A stretch of 64,000 nt of DNA from Oxytricha trifallax (lineage: Eukaryota > Ciliophora > Spirotrichea > Sporadotrichida > Oxytrichidae): positions 38,114-102,113 of the forward strand of contig ARYC01001238.1 of NCBI GenBank assembly GCA_000711775.1. Reading direction: 5' to 3'. Shown here piece after piece: positions 1-12,020 of the stretch. The notes beneath the pieces were generated by a model. The model did no database searches. It was not told where the DNA came from and worked only from the letters and a program-made list of their open reading frames with translations. Within the stretch, counting starts at the first letter, position 1; each line of letters begins with the position of its first letter. Position numbers and translations under genes: made by a program.

Positions 1-52
1 TACACATTTATAAACATAAAGATTGGGTAACTAAGAAGATTTTTAAAACTAA

Positions 53-397
53 ATGGAACAAGAAGAAGATGGAAAAATGCTTAAGGCATACTTCATAAAT
101 TATGTAGGATCAGATGAAGAGCCACTCCAGTGTTCAGTATAACAGAAGAATACCTAACATAATTGAAATCAAATACTATACTACGAACAGCCCCATAAAA
201 TTATGTATGATTTATGCTTACATTTAAATCCAAATAAAGACTCGAATAAGCAGAGTTAAATGTCCATGGAAATTAAGTCCCGTAAAATACCAAGTTTCAT
301 CAAAGATAGAAGCCTGATTTTATACAAAAATCTGATTAGTGAAATCTCTTTCTTAGCAAAATAGTTTTATTTCTCCATCTTACTAAACCTTCAATGA
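53..397 (+). CDS. Unknown protein-coding segment
   Basis: Read with TAA and TAG as Gln, one frame runs from the ATG at 53 to the TGA at 395, about 114 codons, with a single in-frame TGA about a third of the way along. The product starts MEQEEDGKMLKAYFINYVGS and then becomes Gln-, Asn- and Lys-rich; I recognise no domain. A second frame (TEEYLTQLKSN...) is also open near the internal TGA, so a frame change there is possible. It may be one MDS of a longer gene that continues left of the window. The frame is short and the sequence AT-rich, so chance cannot be excluded. Confidence 0.4.
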
Positions 398-1619
398 TAC
401 TTCACCCGAGTACTCAATAATGCAAGGGAATCAAATGAATGAATTATTTGGAAGGATGCAGCAAAATCAAGAAAAATAATGTAATGCACTTGGCTAAAAT
501 GTCAATCACAACTCTCCACTCTCGTTATTTAATTTTCAATTGTATTATTTTACTTTAGAGTGGATGAAGATAGGTAGTAGAAATCATCGAGAAAAATGGT
601 CTTGGGAAAATTAAAAAAAATAGAAATTGATCAAATAAAAATAATTATAACAATACAAGCACCAGTAATGCTAATATAACAGGAGCAAATAATATATCTT
701 CCACAAAATTTTCAATTTTAGAATCTATCAAGATTATAAACAGATTGTATAATAATAAGGCTTTTGCTTAACATATTGATTTACTTTTAATTTTAGTAAA
801 TATAATTAAAAATTGATTATTTTAGGATAAGAAAAAAGTGATTTTAATTTAAGATTCTTGGAATGATAATATAATTAATTTCAAGTGAGATTGGGTTTGT
901 ATGAGTTGGAATAATAAATAACTCTGTAGTATTATAGGAAAGTAAATTATTAAGAGACGAGACGAAGTGGTTTCATCAAAAGAAACAAATAAGGAGTTTA
1001 ATTATTGAAAGTAATTCAATTTTTTAATATTGTAAAGAATCTTTGTCGCCATTATCAGCCTTTAATAGTTTGAATAGACTTTTTAATTTTCTTGATACTG
1101 AAAATCTTTCTTCGTTTATTATTAAGAGTAAGTTTCAACTTTTGTAAATCTTTTTGGAAGTCATTTACTTAGCATGAGTTTTATTTATATTATTGTATAT
1201 CTATAAGTTTTGGGGTTTAAACTCTTGCTTTTGACAACCTTTGAACTGTTTGATTTAAACTTATCGAAGGTAGATCTTCTACCCATTTTTAACGAGTTAG
1301 CAGTTAAATGAATTTAAGCTGAGGATATCTAACTAGGGGGATTCAGGTCTTTTGAGCTCATTCGCTACTTCATAGATACATCGTTATATAGCTTCTTGTA
1401 TAGTTTTATACTCTTTATCTTCAATTGAAGGCATTTTTTTCTCAAATTAATCTTACAAATATTTTATTTATTATTATTTGATTATAAATTTTTAAATCCA
1501 TTTTCTTAATCAATTAGCTTTTTGGACATCTCACGAGCCTTATCTAAACTAGATAGCTCGTCAATTCTAACTTAATTGTGATATTAACTAAGCTCTCAAT
1601 AGCATTAGCTTTAACTCAT
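398..1619. other. AT-rich stretch, no gene recognised
   Basis: I see no convincing reading frame under either the universal or the ciliate code, and no long repeat. It is probably intergenic or IES DNA. A short near-perfect hairpin (ggtagatcttctacc) lies near 1269. Confidence 0.4.
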
Positions 1620-2935
1620 TCATGATTTATAGTATGAAAACTTTAAATTAATAATTATTTTATTATCATTGAAGCTAATGCTTAATATACTACTTGAAAA
1701 TTGAAATCTCTCTAAAATAGTATCATCTTCCTCATCATAGTCATCGTCTTCATCATCAGTTTCTTTTAAGTATTATAAGTTCCCTTCCTATTGTAATTAT
1801 TAATTCTCTTCTTTGGGATTTGAACTTCTTGTTCTTTTAATCAAAGAACAAGAAGTTTAAGGGGTCCTCATGAATAAATTACTCTAAAAATAAAGGAGTG
1901 GCTTTTTATTTTGCCGTAATTATTATAGTCTATATTAGCTAATTGAGATATTCGGAAGGCCCTTGCGATTCTACTATAGTTGCTTTTTTATTCTATTGTC
2001 TGTAAAGTTATCAGAGTAAATAAGTCTCTCAAGGGTATTAGAAGGTTGCTTACAATGCTTCTGAATCTCTTTAAGGCTATTTGATATAAGATTCCTCTTC
2101 CCTAGTCAACTTATCTTATCTGAGACATCTTGTGCAATAAAAATTTCCCTTACAGCAAAAAAATATCCACTCTTAATTTTGTTTTAAGCCTCTATAAGGT
2201 ATATTTTTTATGCAAAAAGAACAAAACTATTGGTTGCAATTATTTTAAACTAAATCTATGGATTGATTCTTTTTTTTCTTATCAAATATGGTCTTGTCCA
2301 AAATGTAATGATTCGCAAGTTTATCATTTTGAAACCCAACATTTAAATTGTTAAGCAGTTAAATTCTTAATTTAAGGGTAGAAACAGTCCGTGTACTTAG
2401 CTCTTATAATTGCATTTCGCTAGTATATAAGTGACCTTGTATTATTTACAGTGGTGGGCGGAATCCCCATGAATTTTTCTTCAAAGGTTACTTTTCAAGT
2501 CTAATTCTAAAGCTTCTTTCAGCTTTTTTTAATTTTTATTTGTTGCTCGACTTTCTAATCGATATGTTCATTTCTTCTCTCAAATAGTCTAAAAAGTAGA
2601 TTTCTTAGTCAGTGATCAATTAGTCATCTTATTTTTATAAAGGATTGAACTTTAATAGATATTTATGACATTTAAGGTTATCTTGGATTGGAGAATTTTA
2701 TCATCTTTCTTAAATATATTTGAGGCAGGTTTTCTTCTGTTGCCCAATAAAGTGGTTAGAAAACTTTAATTCTTTCAATCAATTCTGGTATTTGTTTAGT
2801 TTCTATTTAGATAAGCTGCTTCGTTTCAACTTCCCGAAGTCTCTAGATTTTGTATTTTATTGTTTGCTCTCTTTCTGACTCGCATTTAATCTCCTCTTGT
2901 ATAAAATCTTTTAATTTGTAAAAGTTTAATTTTAT
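1620..2935 (-). CDS. Cys-rich (zinc-binding?) protein, frame-broken
   Basis: On the minus strand, successive long ciliate-code frames follow one another with two to four frame changes. From about 2930 a charged helical segment (KLKDFIQEEIKCESEREQ) is followed by one with the residues YLREEMNI, then by a Cys-rich block near 2260-2110 (NCNQQFCSFC, then FFCCKGNFYCTRC), an IARAFRISQL segment, and an acidic C-terminus (ETDDEDDDYDEEDD) ending at the TGA at 1620. The paired cysteines resemble a B-box, RING or FYVE-like zinc site, but I cannot assign a family. Frame changes may be IES boundaries, decay or base-call errors. The start lies upstream and was not identified. Confidence 0.5.
1823..1857. 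repeat. Perfect 15-bp hairpin
   Basis: aacttcttgttcttt at 1823-1837 is followed, after five bases, by its exact reverse complement. It lies inside the Cys-rich coding region, where the minus strand reads Phe- and Lys-rich residues. It could be chance codon symmetry. Confidence 0.7.
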
Positions 2936-4007
2936 TTGTTATATTACAAGGCAAGGCTCTTTGCTTAACCATTATATTTGAAATAAGCAATGCTATAGAG
3001 ATTTTTGGCTGTAGTGGAAGGTTAATATAAAGCAAAAACATTTTCAACCTTCAATTTTTAAAATTTATTTCAATATTAAATTTTTTAATTTCAAGATCAA
3101 TAATGATCAAGGTATTGACCCTCAAGCTTCAATCTTTTACAACATCGTCGCTTCAACGTTTTAAAGGTTAAAGCTTGAACATTAATAAAAAGATTTTATT
3201 TAACATTAACTTAAAGTACTGAAATATTAAAATATCAGAATATTATAGTCATATTTGGAATGTAAACATATAATCTGGGGATTATTATGCAAATTAGCGC
3301 TTTGAATGATTATATTAGGAGCATAAATTTAATTGTTTTGAACTTTTATATTGTCGAATCCAAGCATTATTTTTCCCTTTCATTATGATGTGAGTCATAA
3401 ACAAGATTTTAATGTTTTGAGCTTTAATTCTTTTTTATCTAAAAAAGATATAAAGAAAATATCTTACTAGAGAGACCCACTAAAGTAGCCAAATTATTTA
3501 TCTTGACTTGATAATCTTCATGGAAACTAAATAGCTAATAATAATAAAACGTCTGCTTAATAGGTTTGCTTTTATCAACTTTGGGTATGTCGATGTGCTT
3601 TCCTTTAAAAGAAATCATGGAATAAATGAAGTGATACTTTTTACAGGGACATATTATGCCTAGAGTAGAGATTTGTACTCATGAGGCAAGAGAGTTATCT
3701 TAAATTAACTCTCTTTCATTCTATTTAAGAGCTTATATATTTAACGAAAATCTCTATCATCCCTCAATGCGTCTATCACAAAATGTAAAGATATTCAATA
3801 GTTTAACATTTTACTTAAATGAAATATATAATTAACATCTATTGGGAAAAAATACAGAAAATTTAATAATAATAATACTTATAATAATGTGATCACACTG
3901 AGGTCTCTGGGGACCCCCGATCTAAAATATATGATAGTATGTAAAGGACAAGCCCTTTTCAATTAATGGTGTCTTCAATTTTGACACTCTGAACTACTAC
4001 CAAGCAT
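2936..4007. other. AT-rich spacer between two minus-strand genes
   Basis: I find no supported reading frame and no long repeat. A small G/C-rich patch near 3900-3920 (gaggtctctggggaccccc) can fold back on itself. Confidence 0.35.
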
Positions 4008-5300
4008 TCACTTTCTCTTCTTCTTCTTGATGATTTTGTTTCTCTTGTCAGCCTATTCTTGATTGATTTCACTTTACTTAGCGAAAAAGTATTGTGAAGG
4101 GTCGGAATTTCCTTAGAAAAGGACAGATTCTGCAATGAGAATTAGAGTGACTTGACCTATTTGATATGTAGCACATGTCTATGTGAGGAGAAAGCATTTA
4201 TAGTACTACGAATTTTCTATTATTAGTTGTTCAAGTTTCGAATTTTAATAACATCAGCTTTGATATTAGATCCTGAGTAATTATTATTATTATTAATTTC
4301 AGGTTTAAATATTAATAAGATTTTTTCTTTCTTCTAGATCTCATTATCTGATGTAAATCTGATCGGGTTGTCGACTTTTATGTAATTTATTTTGTCTATG
4401 GGTTAATCAAGATGATCAATTTTCCAGGTTTCTAAGTATTCCTATGTATTATTACGTCCTTTTTTTGTCATTGATGAGTTCATTCTGTGACTGAAGAGGT
4501 TTTTGATGAATTGGGGAGACTGGTTCTATTTACTAGTCATGTGTAGAGATATTTTACTCTACTGCCTAATTTTTTTGATTTTGTCAAAATTTATTGTTAA
4601 GTTGTGGTCTCTCCTTTACATATTTAGTATAGGAAATACGTCATCCCTAATTTTGGTATGTTTTTCCTATTAAGTTGTAATTTCAGGAGAAAACAATTCA
4701 ATGGGACTTTGTGGGTCGGGTCTCAGGGTTTCTAGTTGAAATCTATATGTTATATTGAAGTTGGAAAGATTTTGAAGTCTACGTTAAACAGATCTTGATA
4801 AACTAGAGGCTTGTTTGTATGTTGGAGGAAACCATGGTTAGTATTAGCTTATGATTAAGGAAATATAGGTTTCTACCATTGAGTTTGGAACTAGGTTTGC
4901 TATGACTTCAAAGTTAGTTACTAAATATAAGGTTAGAGGCTAGTTTATGGAAGACTAAATTTTTCTATATATTTTTAGGAAAATATATTTTGAGTCTTAT
5001 TTTATTAAAAAAGTGAAGGTTGTTAGCTCTATTAGCAAAATGGAATAGAAGTAGGAGTCTCCTGTAGCTATTATTGTTGTTGTTGTTGGATTGTTCTTTC
5101 TCTTTGTATGGTTTATTCAAATTGTTAGAAAAATTTGTCATCCATCTAGGTTTCATCAAGTTACTTAGCTAATAGACTAGCTTAGTAAAAGGTTAATTTT
5201 TATTATAGGAGTCCTTTATTTGCACAGTATTGGATCTTTTTCTTTTGTAGTGGGTTAAGATCTTACAGTAGTGGCTCTATTTGGTTGTTTAAATAGTCAT
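4008..5300 (-). CDS. Unknown protein, long ciliate-code frame
   Basis: A minus-strand gene-like region starts at the ATG at 5298-5300 and ends at the TGA at 4008, with about two frame changes. The middle portion (about 5119 to 4262) is open for some 285 codons without TGA, unlikely by chance. The N-terminal part contains an Asn run. The C-terminus is strongly basic (DKRNKIIKKKKRK), which would suit a nuclear or nucleic-acid-binding protein, but that is inference only. Upstream sequence stays open for about 20 more codons, so the true start is uncertain. I do not recognise the family. Confidence 0.5.
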
Positions 5301-5670
5301 CTCCCTTAACAGCGGGTAGATGGAGCTCTTAATTATGGTTGAGCGACTGGCTACTAGGAAAGTGTTTCATTTCTGACTTTTCATCATAATTCCTATACGT
5401 CAACCTATTAACTTTTTAAGTTAATAGTTTAGAAAATTTAATTCATCTTTTACCACTTCTACTTAGTGACAACTTTGTGTTTTGGAAAGATTTCTTTGAT
5501 AATGAATTGCTAAGGGTATAAATTTTACTCCTATCTTGAGAACCACCATTTAATTTCTTTTTAATAATAATTTTTTTCAAGATTTTATTGATTTACAAGC
5601 TCCTTAAACATGTTTCATTATCTTAAAACCATTCTATCATAAAACTTATAAATGACTGAAGTTATTATTA

Positions 5671-6010
5671 CAATATTAGATTTGAATATTAAATTTTAAT
5701 CATAATTTGATTTATATACTCTGAATATGGAGTATGTTAATTCAAAAAATATGAATTTCAAACATCAATATTTCAACTCTTTCAACAACAATAATAACAG
5801 TTACTTCACCTATAATAATAAAAACAACAAATACAACTAATAAAACTACTACAATTAAAACCATAAACCCAAACTTTTTTAATTAAAAGAGATCAGAAGA
5901 AACTTACCTGCCACTATTTTGGCAATACTACAGATAGAAGTTTAAACCAAAATTCTAAATTAAATATGTGTCAGTAATACTTATTTTGCTCTTGCTCTCT
6001 CATTCTTTAG
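5671..6010 (+). repeat. Dispersed repeat, copy 1
   Basis: About 340 bp that reappear, reverse-complemented, at about 30735-31075 and, more diverged, at about 45378-45700. Shared landmarks in order: caatattagattt, taatcataatttgattta, an AAC/AAT-rich tract reading as poly-Asn/Gln, and cctgccactattttggcaat. In this copy a frame starts MNFKHQYFNSFNNNNNSYF. A second frame reads TCHYFGNTTDRS, so the part after the Asn tract may be coding. Copy 3 lies within a helicase gene, so the repeat could be an IES family or a shared coding module. Confidence 0.6.
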
Positions 6011-6172
6011 TGCAATATGGCCAATCTTTCAAGCTTTTGCCAAAATGCAGTCAATCCAATTATTTTATTGTTTATTAGAGTAAAAGCAATTAGGTTATTA
6101 TATCAGTTAAATTAATAATTTTATTGCTTTTACTCTCTCTTTTGTCTATCTCCATTAGCATTAAATGTGTGC

Positions 6173-6535
6173 TCATGTAAATATAACATTCATTATAAAA
6201 ATTATAATCTAAAAATCTTACTCTCCTTATAGTCCCAATTATTCTTGAATTTTCTTCATGTCTAATAGCTCAGAAGAAGCTTTAGGGATAGTAAACAGTT
6301 CAGTCTTTAGTTTGACTCTGTTATCTTCGAGTTCTTTAGCATGTTTATTCTCAAGTTTATCCTTTTATCTCTTATAATCAACTTGATATTGCAAAGTCTG
6401 CTCATCCCATGCTCAATTGAATTATTAATTCTCTAAAATATGTACTTGTTCAACTTCTTGCTTCTTTTCCTCTTATTTCATCAAAAGTTCATCCCATCTG
6501 CTATTGAATTGCTTAAGTTTAAATTCATTTGCCAT
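6173..6535 (-). CDS. Small coiled-coil protein with one internal TGA
   Basis: From the ATG at 6533-6535 to the TGA at 6173 the frame is unbroken for 121 codons except for a single TGA at 6413-6415. Both sides look coding: FKLKQFNSRWDELLMKQEEK before it and AWDEQTLQYQVDYKRQKDKL after it. The whole product is highly charged and helical, rich in Glu, Lys and Gln, with no Pro for long stretches: a typical coiled coil. The internal TGA sits where Arg (CGA) would fit. No family was recognised. Confidence 0.55.
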
Positions 6536-6923
6536 TTCAACCACTATAAATAAATCAATCAACTATTTTTATGAATTGATACTTTCTTCAATGTTTGCTT
6601 ACCAACATATCTCAGCTCCTTGCCATAAGTCTTTTAATATTCTTCAAGTAACTTACTATAATATAATCTGCTAATATAAACTATATTTTATGACACTATG
6701 TATATCTTCTTAGACAGATTAATTCATTACTTGACTTGCGATCAATTATGGAGGTGATTTATACATTTTTATTTACTAATTCATTATAGTATTTAACTTA
6801 ATTACAGTAAACTTGTTATCAACATTATAATAAATTGCATTAAACTCCCAATAATATAAATATAATAGATTTTATTATATAAAATGATATTGATTTAAGA
6901 GCATATCTTTTAAAGTGAATTAA

Positions 6924-7458
6924 CATGAAAAATTTTGAAGAATTTGCTTTCACTGACGATGTCTGTTCAGCTTATAATAACTACAACGCATAAGAAGCCA
7001 TTGATGCCAAGCAACAGACAACATATTTAAAATACAGGCTTATCTGATTCAGGGATAATGTTAATGAGCAAGTATCAAAGTCCGTACTAAAATTAAACTT
7101 CGCTTTAATTAGGCTTTATCTCTGGAATTAATTTAAACTCATAATTATTCAACCTTAGGATAGAAAAATAAATCTTATTTTGTATAAGATGGTACAGCAA
7201 TTGAAGACAAAGAACTGTTGATAACTCATCAAGAAGCCTTTGTAGCTTACTTCACTTAACATAACTTATATAAAAGCTTAGACTTTGACAGCGATAGTTA
7301 CTAGAGAAATTCAATCACACTTGATTTCTAAGAAGATACACTTATATATCTCTTAGAGAAGGCTGAGGATAATAAGTATGCAACGTTTTAGTTGATAAAT
7401 CATATAACTTACTTGAAAGTTTCCTTCTTTAAATTATATTAAGTCAGAGTGGGACATT
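6924..7458 (+). CDS. SF1 TRANK1-like helicase gene, 5' part (left of TBE-A)
   Basis: A plus-strand coding segment starts at the ATG at 6924 (MKNFEEFAFTDDVCSAYNNY), has one in-frame TGA and a frame change near 7060, then runs open for about 130 codons to the TBE-A target site. Its last residues, VRVGH, continue in the same frame at 12146 (QSPKRPNEQ) once TBE-A and one ATT are removed. A P-loop follows 5.5 kb downstream. By eye the order resembles the N-terminal part of TRANK1/UvrD-like SF1 helicases that are expanded in ciliates. The family call rests on the P-loop context and is tentative. Confidence 0.5.
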
Positions 7459-7619
7459 CAAAACCCCAAAACCCTTTCAGTAGTTTGATTGAGTTTTTGA
7501 TTGATAAAAGTAGACTATTAGTGCATACTTTATTAGGGTTTTAATAGGGTTTATTTAGGGGTTTAATGCTTAAATATTACTAATTAAAGTGAGTATAACA
7601 AGTGAGTTTTTAAAATATT

Positions 7620-9619
7620 TCACACAAACATAAGCTAAGAATCATGTGGCAGTTCTCTGAATTTGATCTTTCTAAATTTTAGTTTGATCGTATCTTGCGT
7701 TACTTCAGTTTCATTGTTTGGTTTGATTATTGTAGAGTATGCAAGCTCTCTGAGGCATCCATTAATTTTATTTTTATCGAGATATTGATTTATTATTTAC
7801 TTAGAATCTCTCTCATTCTTACAGCTAAAGTAATCTTTCCTTGGAATATCACATTCTATTATTATTGCTATTAATGCCCATATATCCCACGCTATATCCC
7901 CATCTCTCCAATCTTCTCTCTCGGGGAAATATCCAGGAGTGCCTCGTACATTTCCTAGCGCAGTGGCTTCGACTCTTTGAGCCCTGTTGAAATCAATAAT
8001 ATAGGCTCTTAGAAGTTGAAAGTCCATCATTATATTTTCTTACTTTAAGTCTCTATGAACGTAACCTAGCTTGTGAAGCTCTTCTATTTCCTCAACTATC
8101 TGTTTTATTATCTAGCCAATTTACCTTTGGCATCTGTTGTCAGATTAAAAATCTCTGTAAGTCATTTCAATGAGGGGAAGCCTAAATGCTACATGATTTC
8201 TTCCAAGTAAAATGGCATCAAGCTGAATTATATGCCTGCACTCTTTAAATTTTGCTTATTAAAGAGCATAATACTCATTAGCAAATTCCATTTATAACTT
8301 GTGATCAGCAAGAAAGTAATTAAAAGGATATTTATTTTAAGCATATTAGTCATCAATAATGACTCTCTTCTCTATTTTATCTTCAAGAGTGAGATAGCTT
8401 TCTAGGCAAGAATCTAAGTCAATAATTTTTAATAAGGGAATCTTCATTGCCTCTATTTTAACCATGATTTTATTGATCTCTGAGACTGGGAGGTTCTTGT
8501 CAGCTTACTTAATTTTGCTTACTTCTATACCTCAACCCTAAGAGACTCGGAAGAATTTCTTGACCTTCTTTTTCATAGGAATCTTTTACCTATAGTTTCA
8601 TGAATAAACACAAAGCTTTGATTGTGCTTTTTCTTTAAGCGCACTTTAAGATCTCTTGTATGAGAATAAGGCTTCTCACAAAACTCGCAGACGTACTTCC
8701 CATCTTTCTTTTAATACTTGAGATATAACCTTGGCATATTGTTGTGTATATCTCTCAAGTGTCTCTTATAAGTTGACTTGTAAGGGAAAACTTTATTGCA
8801 TTCTTTGCATTAATAGTCAACTTTGGCTGGTATTTATTAATGCTCTATGGAGGGTTGTTTAACCTCCTCCTCAATTTGCAAAGCTTCTTTGATAACTTCC
8901 TACTTAACTTATATTTAAATCTCAAAACTAGACTGGTCAAAGTGTCATAAGTAGGCTCCCAGTGAGTACAAGCGTCTCTGGTCTCTACTTTCTTGGTTGC
9001 TGGAATGAGTAAGAATTTATATATTTACCAAGAATTATTAATTAATCAAGTTTTTCTCAATAGTATTTTATTATATATTTACTAATAAAATAATTAAAAC
9101 CGCACTCCAACCCTAACGATAGATTCATTTGGGTTAGAGTGCGATAGAGTATGAATTAAATAATATATTAAAAAATTAATTAAATATCACATATCGTTTG
9201 TAATAAACATCATTTCATTTTAATTCAATTTAATATCATTTTAGTTTTATTATAAATCATACTTAAAAACTGATTGAATTTTTAAACTTTATCAATTATT
9301 ATTTTTAAAAAACTGTAAATTATAAATAACTTAATTATTAATTTAATCTATGTGCAATCTATAATAAACGATATGTGATATTAATTAATTTTTTAATATA
9401 TTATTTAATTCATACTCTATCGCACTCTAACCCAAATGAATCTATCGTTAGGGTTGGAGTACGGTTTTAATTATTTAATTAGTAAATATATAATAAAATA
9501 CTATTGAGAAAAACTTGATTAATTAATAATTCTTGGTAAATATATAAATTCTTACTCAATGATAACTTTTATTGACTTGATTCAAGTAATGCTGCTCTTC
9601 TCAAAAGGTTAGCGCTCAT
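7620..9619 (-). CDS. TBE-A 57-kDa zinc-finger/kinase gene, split by a MITE
   Basis: The start ATG AGC GCT (9617-9619) matches the start in TBE-D and TBE-E; the TGA is at 7620. Removing the MITE at 9007-9557 rejoins the 5' 60 bp. The product has two C2H2 fingers (CKECNKVFPYKSTYKRHLRD..H and CEFCEK...; the second has lost its first His) and a C-terminal kinase-like domain with HRDLKQEN (usually KPEN), DFNRA in place of DFG, and GTPGYFPERE in place of the APE loop. I see no glycine-rich ATP loop. Frame changes occur near 8530 and 8960. Role in TBEs is unknown; DNA binding plus phosphotransfer or a pseudokinase function is inferred. Confidence 0.85.
9007..9557. mobile_element. Fold-back MITE 1 inside TBE-A
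   Basis: The element is almost wholly palindromic: gagtaagaatttatatattt at the left is repeated as the reverse complement at the right end, and the arms continue inward for about 190 bp, including ctatcgcactctaacccaaa. AAT is duplicated at 9004-9006 and 9558-9560. It carries no reading frame. The shared AAT target suggests that the TBE transposase or a related enzyme mobilises it. The tatcgca core recurs in MITE 2 and MITE 3. Confidence 0.9.
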
Positions 9620-9789
9620 TTTAGTTTGCTGTTATATTTTATTATAATAATGATAAAATATACCTTGATAAACTATTATAGTAGAGTATAAGATACTCTG
9701 GTAGATTCTTTGCTGAGAGGTAAGAAAATTAACTAACCATAAAAGACTGTAAGTTGACATATTTTATGAGAATTTTAAACATTTTAGTA

Positions 9790-9980
9790 AATTAAAATAC
9801 TCCTAATGAAGTTTTGTTTCTCTAGGAGGTCTTCCAAATCAGAATTGAACTTAATTTGGAGGTAAAGTTATAAAACATTTTTAAAGTTAAGATGCTCCTA
9901 ATTAAGTTTTAACTTTAATATATAACTCCTAATAAAGTTTGAACTTAATTTGGAGGACCTCCTAAAGTAATTAAACATTA
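9790..9980. promoter_or_regulatory. Iterated motifs between divergent TBE-A genes
   Basis: Between the divergent 57-kDa and 22-kDa starts lie several copies of ctcctaat(t/a)aag and its complement cttaatttggagg. Equivalent arrays occupy the same place in TBE-C, -D and -E. They are likely shared promoter, operator or transposase/zinc-finger binding sites; function is inferred. Confidence 0.55.
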
Positions 9981-10196
9981 TTAAGAGCAATTTAATGGAG
10001 ATAGATTGATAAAAATTGAAATCAATCTGTGAAACTTGGAGCAAGCTTTTCAATGCTTCTCCTCATATCTCCTCATATCTTTTCAAGGTTGACCTCCAGT
10101 AGGTCTTCCCTATTTGGTAGTAAGATTTTAATAAACTTAGAATGGATATCCATAATTTTAAATTTTCCATTAACATTTCTAGAAAAAGTAAGCAAG

Positions 10197-10982
10197 ATGG
10201 AGTCTATGAATGATGCAATTAAGAGTATTTAATCTAAAGATTTAATAGGAAAGTTCAGAAGTAAAGAAGACCTTTACAGATACTTGGTATAGCAAGGTAA
10301 GTTTTCGCTTATAACTAACTTGTTAACAATATTTTGATTGTTCTTGCCAACACAGGAGGGAACAAAAATATCATTCTTTAAAGGCTTACTGAGTGAAGAG
10401 AAAAAACTTTATGTCTAAAATTAGGATAATTGAAAATCCTAACTACCCTGAAATATTAGTAACAAATCTCTATGATGATGCTATGAGTGATTCAGATGTT
10501 GCTATCTACCTTCAATCAAAGCTACAGCTCTCTAATAAGTTGGCAGAGAGAGACTTCCTCTTTGGTGTTCTAGGAACTCTGAAATCTGAGTACTAAAATG
10601 AAGTAATTTAAGAAGCTCACAAGAAACGCTATAGCATCTCTCATGACGAAAAAGAGAAGCAGGGTATTAAAATCTGCTAGACCTGGCTCTAGGAACTGCA
10701 GAAGCATCCATTCTTCTCAAGTAAGCTTAGTTTTCTAACTTTATAGAAAAACCTGGTACTGATATATACTTGATGAAAGAGCGCAGCAAATTAAACAGAG
10801 AGAGAAAGTCTCAAGTAAAGCATGAATTGAGTAAGAGACTCTTCAAAGATTTCTAAAAGGCAGACGAGATGAACATAGATGCAGAAGATAGCGCTAAGAG
10901 AAGAAACATGGGCCCAAACAAGCCATAAGAGGAAGAAAAGAAAGAGAAGCCAAATCCCTTTACAAGTAAATTAAATATGTGA
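10197..10982 (+). CDS. TBE-A 22-kDa protein gene
   Basis: The start MESMNDAIKSIQSKDLIGKF aligns with TBE-D MESMNDSMKRVQTQ. The C-terminal half has the family core ENPNYPEILVTNLYDDAMSD, then KHPFFSSKLSFLTL and a charged tail (KKEKPNPF) ending in TGA at 10980. The function of this TBE gene is unknown. It is convergent with the transposase (7 bp apart) and divergent from the 57-kDa gene. A TGA after LTIF near 10335 and a later frame change break it. The segment gtaagt...acag could be spliced, but the equivalent in TBE-D is read through. Confidence 0.8.
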
Positions 10983-10988
10983 ACTTAT

Positions 10989-12020
10989 TCATTCGTTTAA
11001 ATCTAAAATTTATTTATTTACACAAAAACTTCCCTTCTCTTGCACATACTTTATCATTATAATCGCTGACTCTCTCTTAATAAAATCTACTGTATCTATC
11101 TTTAAATCATGTATCTGATGGTAGAGCAGCAATTTCTTATAATGACCTTTCAATAACCCCCAATATAATTCAATTCCATAGAACTGAGGACTGTAGGGAA
11201 CATTAAATACAGGTGTTATGTTTAGCCTTTCATATTCCTTCCTTGAGTCTTTAGTTTTATGAACTGACAAGTTATCAACGAACAGAATAATCTCTTAGTC
11301 AGCGTATTTGTCTCTGAGTTATTGAAAGAACTTAATATATTATTCAGTCTTTATAGAACGAGGGTGGATAACATAAGTCTCGAGGCCACTATCTTCACTT
11401 ATTCCACCAAGAATAGCATGAGTTTAAACCTTAACTTTTTAGTCATAAACTTCTATATTACTATACCTCTTGTACCAAGACCTTGATATAAAGGTATTAA
11501 ATGTAAATACAGCTTCATCAGCGTGTATAAACTTTATATTATGCTCTTAAGACCTCTGCATTTAATCGAATATATAATTTAAATAAGTCTTATGGAGCAT
11601 TAAAGTCAATCACTCTCTTAATGTGATTGACTGTCTTGTAAGATATTCCATTCTTTTTATTAATGTTAGCTATCGATTAAGCAAAGATTTGAAGCTCAGG
11701 AAATTGGCGATGAAACATCACAGCCCTCTAGAGAAATGACCCCAGTATTTAAGAGTCTTATCATTAATAAAATATTCAATATGATGCCGCTAAAATTTTA
11801 AGGGTCTGTTAGGCTTAGAATTAAGCTGCTATCTCTTTAAATTAATTGCTAATAGACAGTAAGACCTCACAATTGCAGGAGATTTATGGAGCAGTCTTGC
11901 TATAGATGTGTAATTTAGAATAGGTTTGAGTTGATCACTATAATCATCGCACCCATAACGCAACTTAAACAATAAATAAATATATTCACTGTCATAAACT
12001 GACCCCAATCTCGCATACAC
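10989..12020 (-). CDS. TBE-A DDE transposase (42-kDa)
   Basis: Catalyses cut-and-paste transposition; in Oxytricha TBE transposases also take part in programmed DNA elimination. The N-terminal helix-turn-helix part (YARLGSVYDSEYIYLLFKLR) is followed by the catalytic core: first Asp in KFIHADEAVF, second Asp in ILFVDNLSVHKT, and Glu in PYSPQFYGIELYW, so the triad is complete. The core from the first Asp to the stop is one open frame in the ciliate code. Two frame changes lie upstream, near 11730 and 11530. It resembles the IS630/Tc1 superfamily. The start (ATG at 12015 or GTG at 12018) follows TBE-E, which begins MREQNYKLLGSIYDEEY. Confidence 0.92.

Noticed and set aside
10288..10356. Intron (gtaagt...ccaacacag) in the TBE-A 22-kDa gene
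   Set aside because: The TBE-D equivalent is open through this linker and lacks the AG; a decayed linker is as likely.
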